The position numbers were made by a program, and so were the translations under genes. A DNA stretch of 34,180 bases from COMBO-56-21 sp038852315 (GTDB taxonomy: Archaea; Thermoplasmatota; Thermoplasmata; UBA10834): assembly GCA_038852315.1 (NCBI GenBank), contig JAWCKF010000018.1, positions 1 to 34,180 on the forward strand, read 5' to 3'. The notes under the pieces were generated by a model that saw only the letters and a program-made list of their open reading frames with translations, searched no databases and was not told the DNA's origin. Below, piece by piece: positions 24,385 through 32,895 of this stretch. Positions within the stretch are counted from its first letter, which is position 1. Every line of letters begins with the position of its first letter.

Positions 24385-24510
24385 ACTCACTTGCGCAAGT
24401 CGGAGCCGCCCGCGGCGTCTGCGCCGGACGGCGCACAAACCCCTTCGATCTCCGCTTTCTCTGAGGATCTTCTCGTGCAACCCTTGTACAAGCAACCAGG
24501 TTGCTGTCTC
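24385..24510. repeat. Cluster of short perfect palindromes between gdhA and hisS
   Basis: This 126-base convergent gap holds four inverted repeats: ACTTGCGCAAGT (24389-24400, five bases after the gdhA stop), TGCGCC-GGAC-GGCGCA (24420-24435), CTTGTACAAG (24483-24492) and AGCAACC-A-GGTTGCT (24491-24505). The first and third share CTTG/CAAG arms. They may be 3'-end hairpins for the two genes or protein-binding sites. Confidence 0.45.
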
Positions 24511-25782
24511 CTAACCGCCTCGACCCTTGAGTGCGTCCCTGATGCGCCGCGCCACCTCGTCCGCGGGAACGAGCTCCTGCCTACCAGTGCTCATGTCCCT
24601 GAGGGTCACTGAGCGCTCGGCCATCTCCTCCTTCCCCACTATGACGGCGTATCTCGCGCCGACTGCCGACGCATACTTCAGGTTCTTGCTCATGGTCCTT
24701 CGCATGAGGTCCACGTCCGCTCTCAGGCCCTGAGACCTCAGCCGGGAGACCATGCCGAAGGCGTACTTCCTCATCTCGGCACTTGATGGTATCACGTAGG
24801 CGTCGAGGACAGGCTCGGTCTGAATCTCGCGCTCGGCCTCGACGGCGAGCACGACCCTGTCTATGCCTATGGCGAAGCCCGTGCTGAACACCGGCTCCCC
24901 GCCGAACAGCTCGGAGAGCGTGTACGATCCCCCACCGAGTATCTGCTTCTCCGCACCGAGCCGCGGCGCGTCGATCTCGAACACCATCCCGGTGTAATAG
25001 TCCAGCCCACGCACGATGCCCAGGTCCACCTGGGCCTCATCAATCCCGTACAGGCTGAGCACCTCGAATATGTCCCGCAGGTGCCTCGTCGCCTCGGAGT
25101 CCTCGAGGTTGTTGAGCTCGTCGATGCCGCCCTTGATGTCAGCGATCGCCGTGATCCTTTCGAACAGTTTTCTCGGCAGCGCCTTCGCGTCGAACATGTC
25201 CCCCAGCGCGTCCCAGTCCTCCTTGTCTATCATCCTCAGGACCTCGGCCGCCGTAGCCTCATCGGGGATCTGCTCCTTGACCAGAGACTTGAGTATGCCT
25301 ATGTGGCCTATGCGGACGATGTAGTCCTCGAGCCCTGCCGCGCGTATGCAGTTGATCGCGAGCGCTATGACCTCCGCGTCCGTCTCAGGGTTCTTCGCGC
25401 CTATGAGCTCGGCCCCCAGCTGGAAGAACTCCCTGTACCTGCCGCTCTGCGGGTTCTCGTACCTGAAGCAGTTGCCGACATAGTAGAGCTTGAGCGGCTT
25501 CGGCATACTGGAGAGCTCGTTCACGTAGAAGCGTATGACGGACGCCGTGATCTCCGGCCTGAGGGCCATCTCGCGGTCGCCCTTGTCCTTGAAGACGTAC
25601 ATCTCATCGACGATGCTCTGACCGGACCTGAGAGTGAACAGCTCTGCATGCTCGAAGGTCGGTGTGACGACCTCTCCGAAGCCGAACCTCGCACACGTTT
25701 CCCTCATCGCCTGCTCTATCTTCCTGCGCTTGGCCATCTCGGCGGGCCCGAAGTCACGCGTGCCCCTCGGCCTCTGAATCAT
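24511..25782 (-). CDS. hisS: Histidyl-tRNA synthetase
   Basis: This class II synthetase of 423 residues charges tRNA-His. Motif 2 appears as GNCFRYENPQSGRYREFFQLGAELIG. The histidine A motif is LGIVRGLDYYTGMVFE, and motif 3 is FAIGIDRVVLAVE. An anticodon-binding domain occupies the last ~95 residues, with ADVDLMRRTMSKNLKYA and VTLRDMSTG. ATG 25782 (MIQRPRGTRDF) fits the family start; GTG 25803 would add seven residues. No ribosome site precedes the ATG, and a weak AT-rich patch about 29 bases upstream (minus strand CATTAAGAAA) suggests a leaderless message. It diverges from the carrier gene and faces gdhA. Confidence 0.92.
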   Translation of the reverse strand: MIQRPRGTRDFGPAEMAKRRKIEQAMRETCARFGFGEVVTPTFEHAELFTLRSGQSIVDEMYVFKDKGDREMALRPEITASVIRFYVNELSSMPKPLKLYYVGNCFRYENPQSGRYREFFQLGAELIGAKNPETDAEVIALAINCIRAAGLEDYIVRIGHIGILKSLVKEQIPDEATAAEVLRMIDKEDWDALGDMFDAKALPRKLFERITAIADIKGGIDELNNLEDSEATRHLRDIFEVLSLYGIDEAQVDLGIVRGLDYYTGMVFEIDAPRLGAEKQILGGGSYTLSELFGGEPVFSTGFAIGIDRVVLAVEAEREIQTEPVLDAYVIPSSAEMRKYAFGMVSRLRSQGLRADVDLMRRTMSKNLKYASAVGARYAVIVGKEEMAERSVTLRDMSTGRQELVPADEVARRIRDALKGRGG

Positions 25783-25870
25783 CGGCCGCAAGAAGGTGCC
25801 CACGTTTCTTAATGCTTTTGGGCATGGATATGCTCAGGTTCATATCCGCGCTGGCGATTCGCCTACCCGG

Positions 25871-27196
25871 ATGGGAACCCTCGTAATCGCGTTTGCGATA
25901 TTCCTCGTGACATACGCGCTCATATCGATCCGGCGGTTCCCCAAGGTCAGGATAGACAGGCCCGCGGCGGCGCTGGCTGGCGCTGCGCTCATGATCGCGC
26001 TGGGCGTCGTCGGCCCTGAGGACGCGATCGCGGCCATCAACATCGACATACTCCTTCTGCTCATCGGCATGATGGTCCTCGTGGCCGGGCTGGAGCTGTG
26101 CGGGTTCTTCGAGTGGATCTCGCTGAGGATGATCAAGTACTCGAGGGACCAGTTCACCTTTCTTGTGCTGACGATGGTCGTGACGGGGGCGCTCTCGGCG
26201 CTCGTCCTGAACGACACGATCGTGCTGTTGTTCACGCCCATCATCATAAGGACCTGCCGGCTCTTGAAGTCCAACCCCGTGCCCTTCCTCATCGCCGAGG
26301 CGATGGCAGCTAACATAGGCAGCGTCGCGACGGCGGTCGGCAACCCGCAGAACGCCTTCATAGCCACGAGGGCGGACATATCGTTCGCTGACTTCTCTGC
26401 GAAACTGCTTCCCGTCGCGGCAGTGTGCATGGCCGTGGCCATAGCGATACTCTACCTGACCTACAGGAAGGACATCAGCCAGGGTAGGGCGCAGGAGTTC
26501 AGGCGGATGATACTGAGGGAGGGTTGGAAGGCCTTTCAGGACGAGCTGATCAAGGGTGACGCGGCCACGACGGCTGGCATAAGGAAGCTGAGGGAGAGGA
26601 GGCTCGGGCTCTATGCCCTCGTCGGCATAACGGCCGCGACCTTCGCGGCGTTCGTGGTCAGCCATGTCATCTCAACGCCCATCGCGCTGATAGCCTTCGT
26701 CGCAGGGGCCATGGCGCTGTTCGTCGTGCCCATACTCACGGACGTGAAGGCGAAGGAGATGCTGGCTGGCGTGGACTGGACCATCATACTCTTCTTCGTC
26801 GGCCTGTTCGTGGTCATCGAGGGCGTGAAGGACTCCGGCCTGCTCGCCGAGATGAAGGGCTACTTCCCGGGCTTCCGTCCAGGAGAGGTGCCCTCGCTCG
26901 ATTGGCTCGTCGTGCTGACGGCGTTCCTGTCGAACCTCGTGAGCAACGTCCCGGCCGTCATGCTGCTGAGCGAGATGATCCCGATGACGGACCACGAGCT
27001 CTGGCTCGCGCTCGCGTCGAGCTCCACCCTCGCTGGCAACGCGACCATCTTGGGCGCTGCCGCCAACGTCATCGTGGCCGAGAAGGCGGAGGGTATGGGA
27101 GTGGAGGTCAACTTCTGGAAGTTCACGCTCGTGGGCTTCCCGATCACGCTCGCGACGCTCTTTGTCTCAACGGTCATGCTCATGTGGCTCTTCTGA
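25871..27196 (+). CDS. ArsB/NhaD/SLC13-type ion transporter
   Basis: This 441-residue membrane protein has about eleven to twelve hydrophobic segments. It belongs to the ion transporter superfamily that includes ArsB, NhaD, CitM and SLC13. The first repeat ends ALVLNDTIVLLFTPIII and GSVATAVGNPQNAFIA, carrying the NDT and GNPQN half-site motifs. The second repeat has FLSNLVSNVPAVMLL and STLAGNATILGAAANVIVAEKA, the matching SNVP and GNxTxLGAAAN motifs. Substrate could be an anion, arsenite or sodium/proton exchange. ATG 25871 is chosen because the first membrane segment starts there; the frame extends to 25796 over the hisS promoter. No arsenic or dicarboxylate genes lie nearby. Confidence 0.85.
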   Translation: MGTLVIAFAIFLVTYALISIRRFPKVRIDRPAAALAGAALMIALGVVGPEDAIAAINIDILLLLIGMMVLVAGLELCGFFEWISLRMIKYSRDQFTFLVLTMVVTGALSALVLNDTIVLLFTPIIIRTCRLLKSNPVPFLIAEAMAANIGSVATAVGNPQNAFIATRADISFADFSAKLLPVAAVCMAVAIAILYLTYRKDISQGRAQEFRRMILREGWKAFQDELIKGDAATTAGIRKLRERRLGLYALVGITAATFAAFVVSHVISTPIALIAFVAGAMALFVVPILTDVKAKEMLAGVDWTIILFFVGLFVVIEGVKDSGLLAEMKGYFPGFRPGEVPSLDWLVVLTAFLSNLVSNVPAVMLLSEMIPMTDHELWLALASSSTLAGNATILGAAANVIVAEKAEGMGVEVNFWKFTLVGFPITLATLFVSTVMLMWLF

Positions 27197-27259
27197 CGGC
27201 GGCGGCCAGCGTTTGTCTGACGCGCGGCCAGCATCCTTCTCGATGCACGCCAGTAAAAG

Positions 27260-27267
27260 TATAAATA
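27260..27267 (+). promoter_or_regulatory. TATA box of the small unknown gene
   Basis: TATAAATA preceded by AAAG, a good archaeal TATA box with an A-rich BRE-like flank. The usual offset puts the transcript start at about 27288-27290, at the first ATG of the next gene. Confidence 0.6.
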
Positions 27268-27288
27268 TGTCGGACGGGTATTCGCTCG

Positions 27289-27546
27289 ATGTCGGAAGGC
27301 CCGACAACAATCGGAGGGATGCACGTGCCGATGAAGCCAATATCTATCGAGCGGGCGAAGGAGATCGCGAACGAGAAGGGCCTCAAGCCCGGCAAAGTCC
27401 GCGGCACCACCGAGGTCGAGTTCACCAAGGGCAGCAGCCCGAGGGTGGAGGTCATCGACTGGCCCGAGTTCGAGCAGATAATCGCCCAGAAGGGTCTCGA
27501 GATCCACGAGGGCGGCGGATTCATGAAGCTGATGAAGAAGGCGTGA
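27289..27546 (+). CDS. Small protein of unknown function, 85 residues
   Basis: This short soluble protein has no recognised domain. Residues 18-35 are a basic helix (IERAKEIANEKGLKPGKV), followed by a strand-like TTEVEFTKG and VEVIDWPEFEQIIAQKGLEI, ending GGGFMKLMKKA. Three starts are possible. ATG 27289 coincides with the predicted transcript start and would be leaderless. ATG 27319 and GTG 27325 follow GGAGGG (27313-27318); of these GTG 27325, six bases behind it, has the best spacing and gives 73 residues. The strong TATA box supports a real, well expressed gene. It stands alone between the carrier and DRG genes. Confidence 0.65.
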   Translation: MSEGPTTIGGMHVPMKPISIERAKEIANEKGLKPGKVRGTTEVEFTKGSSPRVEVIDWPEFEQIIAQKGLEIHEGGGFMKLMKKA

Positions 27547-27623
27547 GCTCGCTGGCCTTCTTCATCCTCTCAAACCCCTTAACCGCAAGTTTTCGCAGCA
27601 GCTCCTGACGGCGGGAGCGCCGC

Positions 27624-28724
27624 TCACCGCCTGACTATTATCGTCACGATGTCCTGGTCAGCCACCTTGTGGTCCAGCCCGACGATCTGCCCGGGAAACC
27701 TAGCGCTCCGCCCCCAGACCTGGGCATACCTGAAGTTCTTCCGGAAGTCGCGGTGTATCGAGTCGCATATGACGCCGATGTCCGAGCCCTCCTTTATCAC
27801 CAGAGGCTCGACCAGGTCGGCCTCCTTGCCCTGGGGCTTCATGTACACCCTGATGAACTTGAGAGCGTCGAAGATGGCGTCCTTGAGCTCGTCCAGGCCT
27901 TGCTCCTTCTCCGCCGCGATGGGGATGACCTTCCAGCCCTTGAGGCGCTTCTCGAGCTGGACTATGTAGTCCTTGGTCACCAGGTCTGTCTTGTTGATGG
28001 TCACGATAGCAGGCACATAGAGCCTGTTGCCTGCGAGGTAGTCGATCAGCTGGTCCTCGTTGATGTCCTCGCGGATCACCACATCGGCGTTGATGTAGCC
28101 GTACTCGCTCACCATGGCCTTGACCAGGTCCTCGTCGAGCACCGACTGCTTCGTGGTGAAGTTGACTGTAACGCCTCCCCTGTTCCTCTTCGAGATGACT
28201 ATGTCCGGCGGCCGCTCGTTGAGCCTGATGTTCGCCGCCCTCAGCTCGTTCACCAGCACGTCCAGGTTCGTCTCGAACACGTCCAGCATGAGCAGTATGA
28301 GGTCCGCCGAACGCACGACCGACAGGACCTCCCTGCCCCTCCCCTTGCCCTTCGACGCGTCCTTTATCAGGCCCGGCATGTCGAGCACCTGTATCTTCGC
28401 GCCCCTGTGCTCCATGAGACCGGGTATGACCGTGAGAGTGGTGAACTGGTATGGCGCGACCTCGCTCGTGGCGTTCGTGATCTTGTTCAGGAGGGTGGAC
28501 TTTCCTACGCTGGGGAACCCCACGAGCGCCACAGTCGCATGCCCGGACTTCTTGACGGCGTAGCCCTCGGCCTTCGGACCCTTCGAGCGCCGCACCTCTA
28601 GCTCGTGCCTCAGCCTGGCCATCTTGGCCTTGAGCTTGCCTATGTGGTGCTGGGTCTTCTTGTTGTACTGAGTCCTGGCCAGCTCCGCCTCTATCTCCTT
28701 GATCTGCTCCTCGATCGTGGCCAT
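27624..28724 (-). CDS. DRG-family GTPase (Obg-HflX superfamily)
   Basis: This 366-residue GTP-binding protein is the archaeal counterpart of eukaryotic DRG1/DRG2, linked to ribosomes and translation. A helical N terminus (EEQIKEIEAELARTQYNKKTQ) precedes the G domain: G1 GFPSVGKST, a DRG-typical TTLTVIPG switch, G3 DMPGLI with KDASKGKGRG, and G4 NKTD. The last ~75 residues form a TGS domain (IRVYMKPQGKEAD...). ATG 28724 is preferred; the TTG at 28733 overlaps the upstream stop as TTGA but lacks a good ribosome site. It follows carbamate kinase in one transcript, a pairing that has no obvious functional logic. Confidence 0.92.
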   Translation of the reverse strand: MATIEEQIKEIEAELARTQYNKKTQHHIGKLKAKMARLRHELEVRRSKGPKAEGYAVKKSGHATVALVGFPSVGKSTLLNKITNATSEVAPYQFTTLTVIPGLMEHRGAKIQVLDMPGLIKDASKGKGRGREVLSVVRSADLILLMLDVFETNLDVLVNELRAANIRLNERPPDIVISKRNRGGVTVNFTTKQSVLDEDLVKAMVSEYGYINADVVIREDINEDQLIDYLAGNRLYVPAIVTINKTDLVTKDYIVQLEKRLKGWKVIPIAAEKEQGLDELKDAIFDALKFIRVYMKPQGKEADLVEPLVIKEGSDIGVICDSIHRDFRKNFRYAQVWGRSARFPGQIVGLDHKVADQDIVTIIVRR

Positions 28725-28729
28725 GGCAC

Positions 28730-29695
28730 TCAAGCCCTGCTGTCGTCCCTGTAGATGTGCGTCCCTATGCCCTCCTCGACGGCCTGGACTATCTTCTCGG
28801 TCGAGGTGATGATCACCTCCTCGCCCCCGCCCTCGAGGAACCTTATAGCCGCGAGTATCTTGGGTCCCATGCTGCCCGGGGGGAACTGCCCCTCTTCGTA
28901 CAGCTTCTTGATCTCGGACAGCGTCGCGCGCCTGAGCGGACGCTGTGTGATCTTCCCGAAGTCGTAGAACACCATCTCCACATCGGTGGCGATTATGAAC
29001 AGCTTCTCCTGGATGCTCGTCGCCAGCATAGCCGCCGCCAGATCCTTGTCCACCACGGCCTCGACGCCGACGTACCTGTTGCCCCTCCTCACGACAGGGA
29101 TGCCGCCTCCGCCGCAGGCTATCACCACCTCGGCCTGCTGCTCGCCCCCGAACACCAGCCTCCTGACGGGCTTGCTCTCGACGATGGCGATGGGGTCCGG
29201 AGAAGGCACGACCTTCCTGTACCCTCCGCGCTTCTTGTCCAGCGCCATGACCCAGCCCTTTTCCTTCTGGAGGCGCCGCGCCTCCTCGGCCGTGTAGTAC
29301 TTGCCTATCGGCTTCGTCGGATTCTTGAACGCGGGGTCGTCCTCCGAGACGAGCACCTGCGTGATGAGCGATACGGCGACCTTGTCCATGCCCCGCTCGA
29401 GGAACTCAGAGGTCAGCGCCTGCTGGAGCATGTACCCTATCTGGCCCTGGCTCTCGGCGTCGCACACGTCCAGGCCCATGGGCGGTATCTGCTCCTTGGC
29501 GATCTCGTTCCTCAGGAGTATGTCCCCCACCTGGGGGCCGTTCCCGTGCGTGATGACTATGTCATACCCTTTCTGGATGAGGTCGGCGAGGGACTTGGCG
29601 GTCACCGCGACGTTCCTCATCTGGTTCTCCTGCGTCGGCTTCTCGCCCGAGCGCAGGATGGCGTTGCCTCCTATCGCTACGACCGCGGTCTTCAT
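28730..29695 (-). CDS. arcC: Carbamate kinase
   Basis: This 321-residue enzyme transfers phosphate between ATP and carbamate, making or using carbamoyl phosphate. It has the amino acid kinase fold with AIGGNAIL near the N terminus, THGNGPQVGDIL, GKYYTAEEA and VIACGGGGIPVV, and ends with ILAAIRFLEGGGEEVIITS, all typical of ArcC/CpkA. ATG 29695 follows GGAGGG with a six-base gap; the longer frame to 29755 crosses the promoter. No arginine deiminase or ornithine carbamoyltransferase gene is nearby, so it may use carbamoyl phosphate from another source or save ammonia as carbamate. It is first in a two-gene unit with the DRG GTPase. Confidence 0.92.
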   Translation of the reverse strand: MKTAVVAIGGNAILRSGEKPTQENQMRNVAVTAKSLADLIQKGYDIVITHGNGPQVGDILLRNEIAKEQIPPMGLDVCDAESQGQIGYMLQQALTSEFLERGMDKVAVSLITQVLVSEDDPAFKNPTKPIGKYYTAEEARRLQKEKGWVMALDKKRGGYRKVVPSPDPIAIVESKPVRRLVFGGEQQAEVVIACGGGGIPVVRRGNRYVGVEAVVDKDLAAAMLATSIQEKLFIIATDVEMVFYDFGKITQRPLRRATLSEIKKLYEEGQFPPGSMGPKILAAIRFLEGGGEEVIITSTEKIVQAVEEGIGTHIYRDDSRA

Positions 29696-29735
29696 CCCTG
29701 GCCCTCCGGGGAAGGGCCTTCGATTGGGCATCCAT

Positions 29736-29744
29736 CTATTTAAC
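29736..29744 (-). promoter_or_regulatory. TATA box of the arcC-DRG unit
   Basis: The minus strand reads TTAAATAGA, predicting a transcript start near 29714 and a leader of about 19 bases that contains the GGAGGG ribosome site of arcC. Confidence 0.55.
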
Positions 29745-29773
29745 AGCTGTCCCATGACGGCGGCCGGACATAG

Positions 29774-29782
29774 GTTTTTATC
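29774..29782 (+). promoter_or_regulatory. TATA box giving a leaderless message
   Basis: GTTTTTATC lies with its centre 27 bases before ATG 29806, so transcription should begin at or next to the start codon. No ribosome site precedes that ATG, consistent with a leaderless message. Confidence 0.55.
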
Positions 29783-29805
29783 CAGCGAGCAGGTATGGGC
29801 GATTG

Positions 29806-30795
29806 ATGGCGACGCCGACGCAGAGGTTCGAGGAGCAGCTAAGAAGGTTCTTCAAATGGCTCTCGACCAAGCCTTATGCTATACCGGTAGTCCTGGCCCT
29901 GACATGCGGGGTGTACTACCTCACGCTCGAGTTCCTGAGCAACGTTTGCTTCGGCAACCTCCTCGCGCCGCTGTTCATGCTCGGCATGTTGTGGGGCGTG
30001 GGCGTACGGAGCATCAAGAAGCTACTGATAGTCGGCCTCGTCGCTGCGGCGCTCTTCAGCGCGGTCATGACGGTGTACATCGTGAACTACTACCAGCACG
30101 TGGGGCCGAGGGACGCCCTCAGCGAGGACGGCAGCACCATGGTGGGCACTGTGAGCCCCTGGCATGGGAGTGAGCAGACGCCCTTCTCTTTCAACCTCAC
30201 CGTGACCCTGACGAACTTGTCCCAGACCGTCACACAGGCGAACGTGCTGATATACCAGGTAGGCACGGGCGATTCTGTCGACGGGAACTACACGATGGTG
30301 CTCGTGAATGAATCATCCACAGCGACGTCCCACATCTACAACTACACGTACGTCACCTTGCTCCCGCTCCCGATAAACCAGTTCCTCTTCAGAGCGAACA
30401 TAAGCGGCGACTGGGTGAGCGCGGGTGATTACGACGAGGTCGGTCGCCTCTCCTACATCCAAGGGCCTGTGTTCTCCGACCCCTGGGCCGTCGCGCTGAC
30501 CGTGATCCCTTGGGCGATCATGTCCAGCTACCTTTACGTGTTCGGGCCCTACGCCATACTCGTCGCGATGATCTGGTGGACCAGGAGGGCGCGCAAGATG
30601 CGCCAGGACCAGCTGGAGAGGTGGGAGAAGGAGCGCGCGAAGGAGGAGGCCGAGAAGCCGAAGGAGACCTCCAAGGTCCCCAGCCTCGACGCTGCCATGG
30701 GGAAGGTCGAGGAGGGGTTCGTGTGCTCAGAGTGCGGTGCGGACGTGCCCGCGGACGCCCAGGTCTGCCCGAAGTGCGGCGAGAAGTTCGATTGA
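29806..30795 (+). CDS. Membrane protein with sequon-rich outer domain and C-terminal zinc ribbon
   Basis: This 329-residue protein is not a recognised enzyme. Three membrane segments lie at about 24-45, 48-68 and 72-95. An external domain of ~120 residues follows, with six N-glycosylation sequons (NLT, NLS, NYT, NES, NYT, NIS). Two more membrane segments come near 222-265, ending in a basic stop-transfer WWTRRARK. A charged Glu/Lys linker then leads to a cytoplasmic zinc ribbon, CSECGADVPADAQVCPKCG, with all four cysteines. The start ATG 29806 fits a leaderless promoter; TTG 29803 is the only alternative. It is upstream of topoisomerase VI, which has its own TATA box, so no link is claimed. 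It could be a sensor or scaffold. Confidence 0.8.
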   Translation: MATPTQRFEEQLRRFFKWLSTKPYAIPVVLALTCGVYYLTLEFLSNVCFGNLLAPLFMLGMLWGVGVRSIKKLLIVGLVAAALFSAVMTVYIVNYYQHVGPRDALSEDGSTMVGTVSPWHGSEQTPFSFNLTVTLTNLSQTVTQANVLIYQVGTGDSVDGNYTMVLVNESSTATSHIYNYTYVTLLPLPINQFLFRANISGDWVSAGDYDEVGRLSYIQGPVFSDPWAVALTVIPWAIMSSYLYVFGPYAILVAMIWWTRRARKMRQDQLERWEKERAKEEAEKPKETSKVPSLDAAMGKVEEGFVCSECGADVPADAQVCPKCGEKFD

Positions 30796-30821
30796 CCTTG
30801 GATCTCGACGCTTACAAGCAT

Positions 30822-30829
30822 GTATTTAT
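30822..30829 (+). promoter_or_regulatory. TATA box of the topoisomerase VI operon
   Basis: GTATTTAT predicts transcription from about 30852, downstream of the preceding gene's stop. The leader then covers GGAGG at 30893-30897 and the possible starts at 30871, 30898 and 30907. Confidence 0.5.
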
Positions 30830-30897
30830 CTTGGTAGACCATTTCGACCACCAGGGATGCACCCAGATTCGTGCCGCTTGTACAATTCGAGCGGAGG

Positions 30898-32895
30898 ATG
30901 GAACCGTTGTCATCCATAGCTCATGAGCTTGCGAAAAAGCAAAAGGAGATATCGGTTTCCGAGTTCTTCGAGAAGAACAAGCAGATACTCGGCTTCGACT
31001 CGCTCACGAGAGCCCTCATAACGACAGTCAAGGAGGCCGTCGACAACTCGCTCGACGCATGCGAGGACGCGGGCGTGCTTCCGGACATCACCGTCAAGGT
31101 GGAGAAGGTCGAGAACAACGAATACCGTGTGACTGTGGAGGACAACGGCCCCGGCATAGTGAAGAAGCAGGTGCCGAACGTCTTCGCCCGGCTGCTCTAC
31201 GGCTCGAGGTTCCACACGCGGGCGCAGAGGCGCGGCCAGCAAGGGATAGGCGTCTCGGCCGTGGTCATGTACGGCCAGCTCACGACCGGCAAGCCTGCGA
31301 AGGTGAGGTCCAAGATATCTGATGAGGACGTCGCCTACGAGTGCGAGCTCATACTCGACACGAAGAAGAACAAGCCTGACATCATAAGCGAGGACTTCGT
31401 CATATGGGACAGGCCGCACGGGACCAGCTTCCAGGTCCATGTCAAGGGCAAGTACATCACGGGGAAGCAGTCGATATTCGAGTACCTCAAGGGCGTCGCG
31501 ATAGTGAACCCGCACGCGAGGATAACCTTCGTGCCGCCCGAAGGCAACACCGTGGTGTTCGAGCGCGCATCCGATCAGGTGCCGCCACCAACCAAGGAGA
31601 TCAAGCCCCACCCCGAGGGCGTGGAGCTGGGAGAGCTCCTGAGCATGGCCAAGTACACCGAATCGCTCAGGATGACCAGCTTCCTCAACACGGAGTTCTC
31701 GAGGATTTCGTACAGGGTCGCGAGGGAGATATGCGAGCTGGCGGGCGTTCCCCCTGAACAGAAGCCACAGGACCTCACGCTCGAGCAGGCAGGGGCCATA
31801 CTCGAGGCCATTAAGAAGGTCAAGATAATGGCGCCCGAGACGGACTGCCTCTCCCCCATCGGCGAGACGCTCATCCGGAAGGGCCTGAAGAACGTGCTCG
31901 GCGACCTGAAGGCCGAGTTCTACGCGCCGCCGGTGACGCGCGAGCCGAAGGTCTACGCTGGCAACCCGTTCATAGTCGAGGTGGGGATAGTCTACGGAGG
32001 CCAGCTGAACAAGGAGGAGCCCGTGCAGATACTCAGGTTCGCGAACCGCGTGCCGCTCATGTACCAGCAGGGCGCGTGCGCCATCACGCAGGCCATCGAG
32101 GCGGTCGACTGGAGGCGGTACGGGCTGGAGCAGAGGGGCGGCCAGGGGATACCGTTCGGTCCCGCGATCATACTCGTCCACGTCGCCTCCACGAAGATAC
32201 CGTTCACTTCCGAATCGAAGGAGGCCATCGCCAACGTCCCCGAGATAAGGGAGGAGATCGAGCTCGCGCTCAAGGCATGCGCGAGGAGGCTGAAGACTCA
32301 CCTCAACAAGGCCGCGAAGAGGAGCAAGGCGCGCGTGAAGTTCGAGATCGTCCAGGACATAATCCCGATGATAGCTGAGAAGAGCGCGAAGATCGTCGGG
32401 AAGCCGGTGCCGAAGCTCGCGGGGACCATCACGAAGATAATGAACGTCGTTTGGATAGACGACGAGGTCGTCTTCGAGAAGGGCAGGCACCACATATCGG
32501 TCAAGATATACAACTACACGCCGAAGTCGCAGAGCTTCCACCTGCACATGCGCGTGCCATATGACAAGATCGACCAGAGGACGCTGAAGGAGAAGCCGAT
32601 CGAGGTGCGCGAGGGCAACAAGCTGACCTGGGACATCAGGCGTCTGGCGTCGACCGAGGTCTACGAGCTGGCGTTCGACCTGCACGGCGTCCCCCAGGAG
32701 CAGTACGACGAGAACGAGGTCTACGTCAGCGGCATCGACCCCGCATCGGTCATCGGCGTGGAGGTGCTGCCGGGCGACTGGGACCTCGAGCACCTCAAGA
32801 TAACCGAGGAGGGACCGCCCGAGGAGGCTGAAGAGGGCGAGGAGGGAGAGGTGGACTACGACGAGGGGGCTGAGGTGATGAACAATGAGGAATGA
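30898..32895 (+). CDS. top6B: DNA topoisomerase VI subunit B
   Basis: This ~665-residue protein is the ATPase subunit of the archaeal type IIB topoisomerase, which relaxes and decatenates DNA. The GHKL nucleotide site is complete: N box KEAVDNSLDA, G1 DNGPGI and G2 GQQGIGVSA. A helix-two-turn-helix part (DLTLEQAGAILEAIKK) and the transducer domain with the switch-lysine loop follow. The C terminus is a Glu/Asp-rich tail of about 35 residues (EEAEEGEEGEVDYDEGAE). The start is unsure: ATG 30898 abuts GGAGG with no gap. TTG 30907, nine bases behind GGAGG, gives the family-like start SSIAHELAKKQKEIS. GTG 30871 is less likely. The stop overlaps the subunit A start by 11 bases. Confidence 0.95.
   Translation: MEPLSSIAHELAKKQKEISVSEFFEKNKQILGFDSLTRALITTVKEAVDNSLDACEDAGVLPDITVKVEKVENNEYRVTVEDNGPGIVKKQVPNVFARLLYGSRFHTRAQRRGQQGIGVSAVVMYGQLTTGKPAKVRSKISDEDVAYECELILDTKKNKPDIISEDFVIWDRPHGTSFQVHVKGKYITGKQSIFEYLKGVAIVNPHARITFVPPEGNTVVFERASDQVPPPTKEIKPHPEGVELGELLSMAKYTESLRMTSFLNTEFSRISYRVAREICELAGVPPEQKPQDLTLEQAGAILEAIKKVKIMAPETDCLSPIGETLIRKGLKNVLGDLKAEFYAPPVTREPKVYAGNPFIVEVGIVYGGQLNKEEPVQILRFANRVPLMYQQGACAITQAIEAVDWRRYGLEQRGGQGIPFGPAIILVHVASTKIPFTSESKEAIANVPEIREEIELALKACARRLKTHLNKAAKRSKARVKFEIVQDIIPMIAEKSAKIVGKPVPKLAGTITKIMNVVWIDDEVVFEKGRHHISVKIYNYTPKSQSFHLHMRVPYDKIDQRTLKEKPIEVREGNKLTWDIRRLASTEVYELAFDLHGVPQEQYDENEVYVSGIDPASVIGVEVLPGDWDLEHLKITEEGPPEEAEEGEEGEVDYDEGAEVMNNEE

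Noticed and set aside
30910..32793. Minus-strand frame of 627 codons opposite top6B
   Set aside because: Leu/Val/Arg/His-rich antisense shadow with no family motif; top6B on the other strand is certain.
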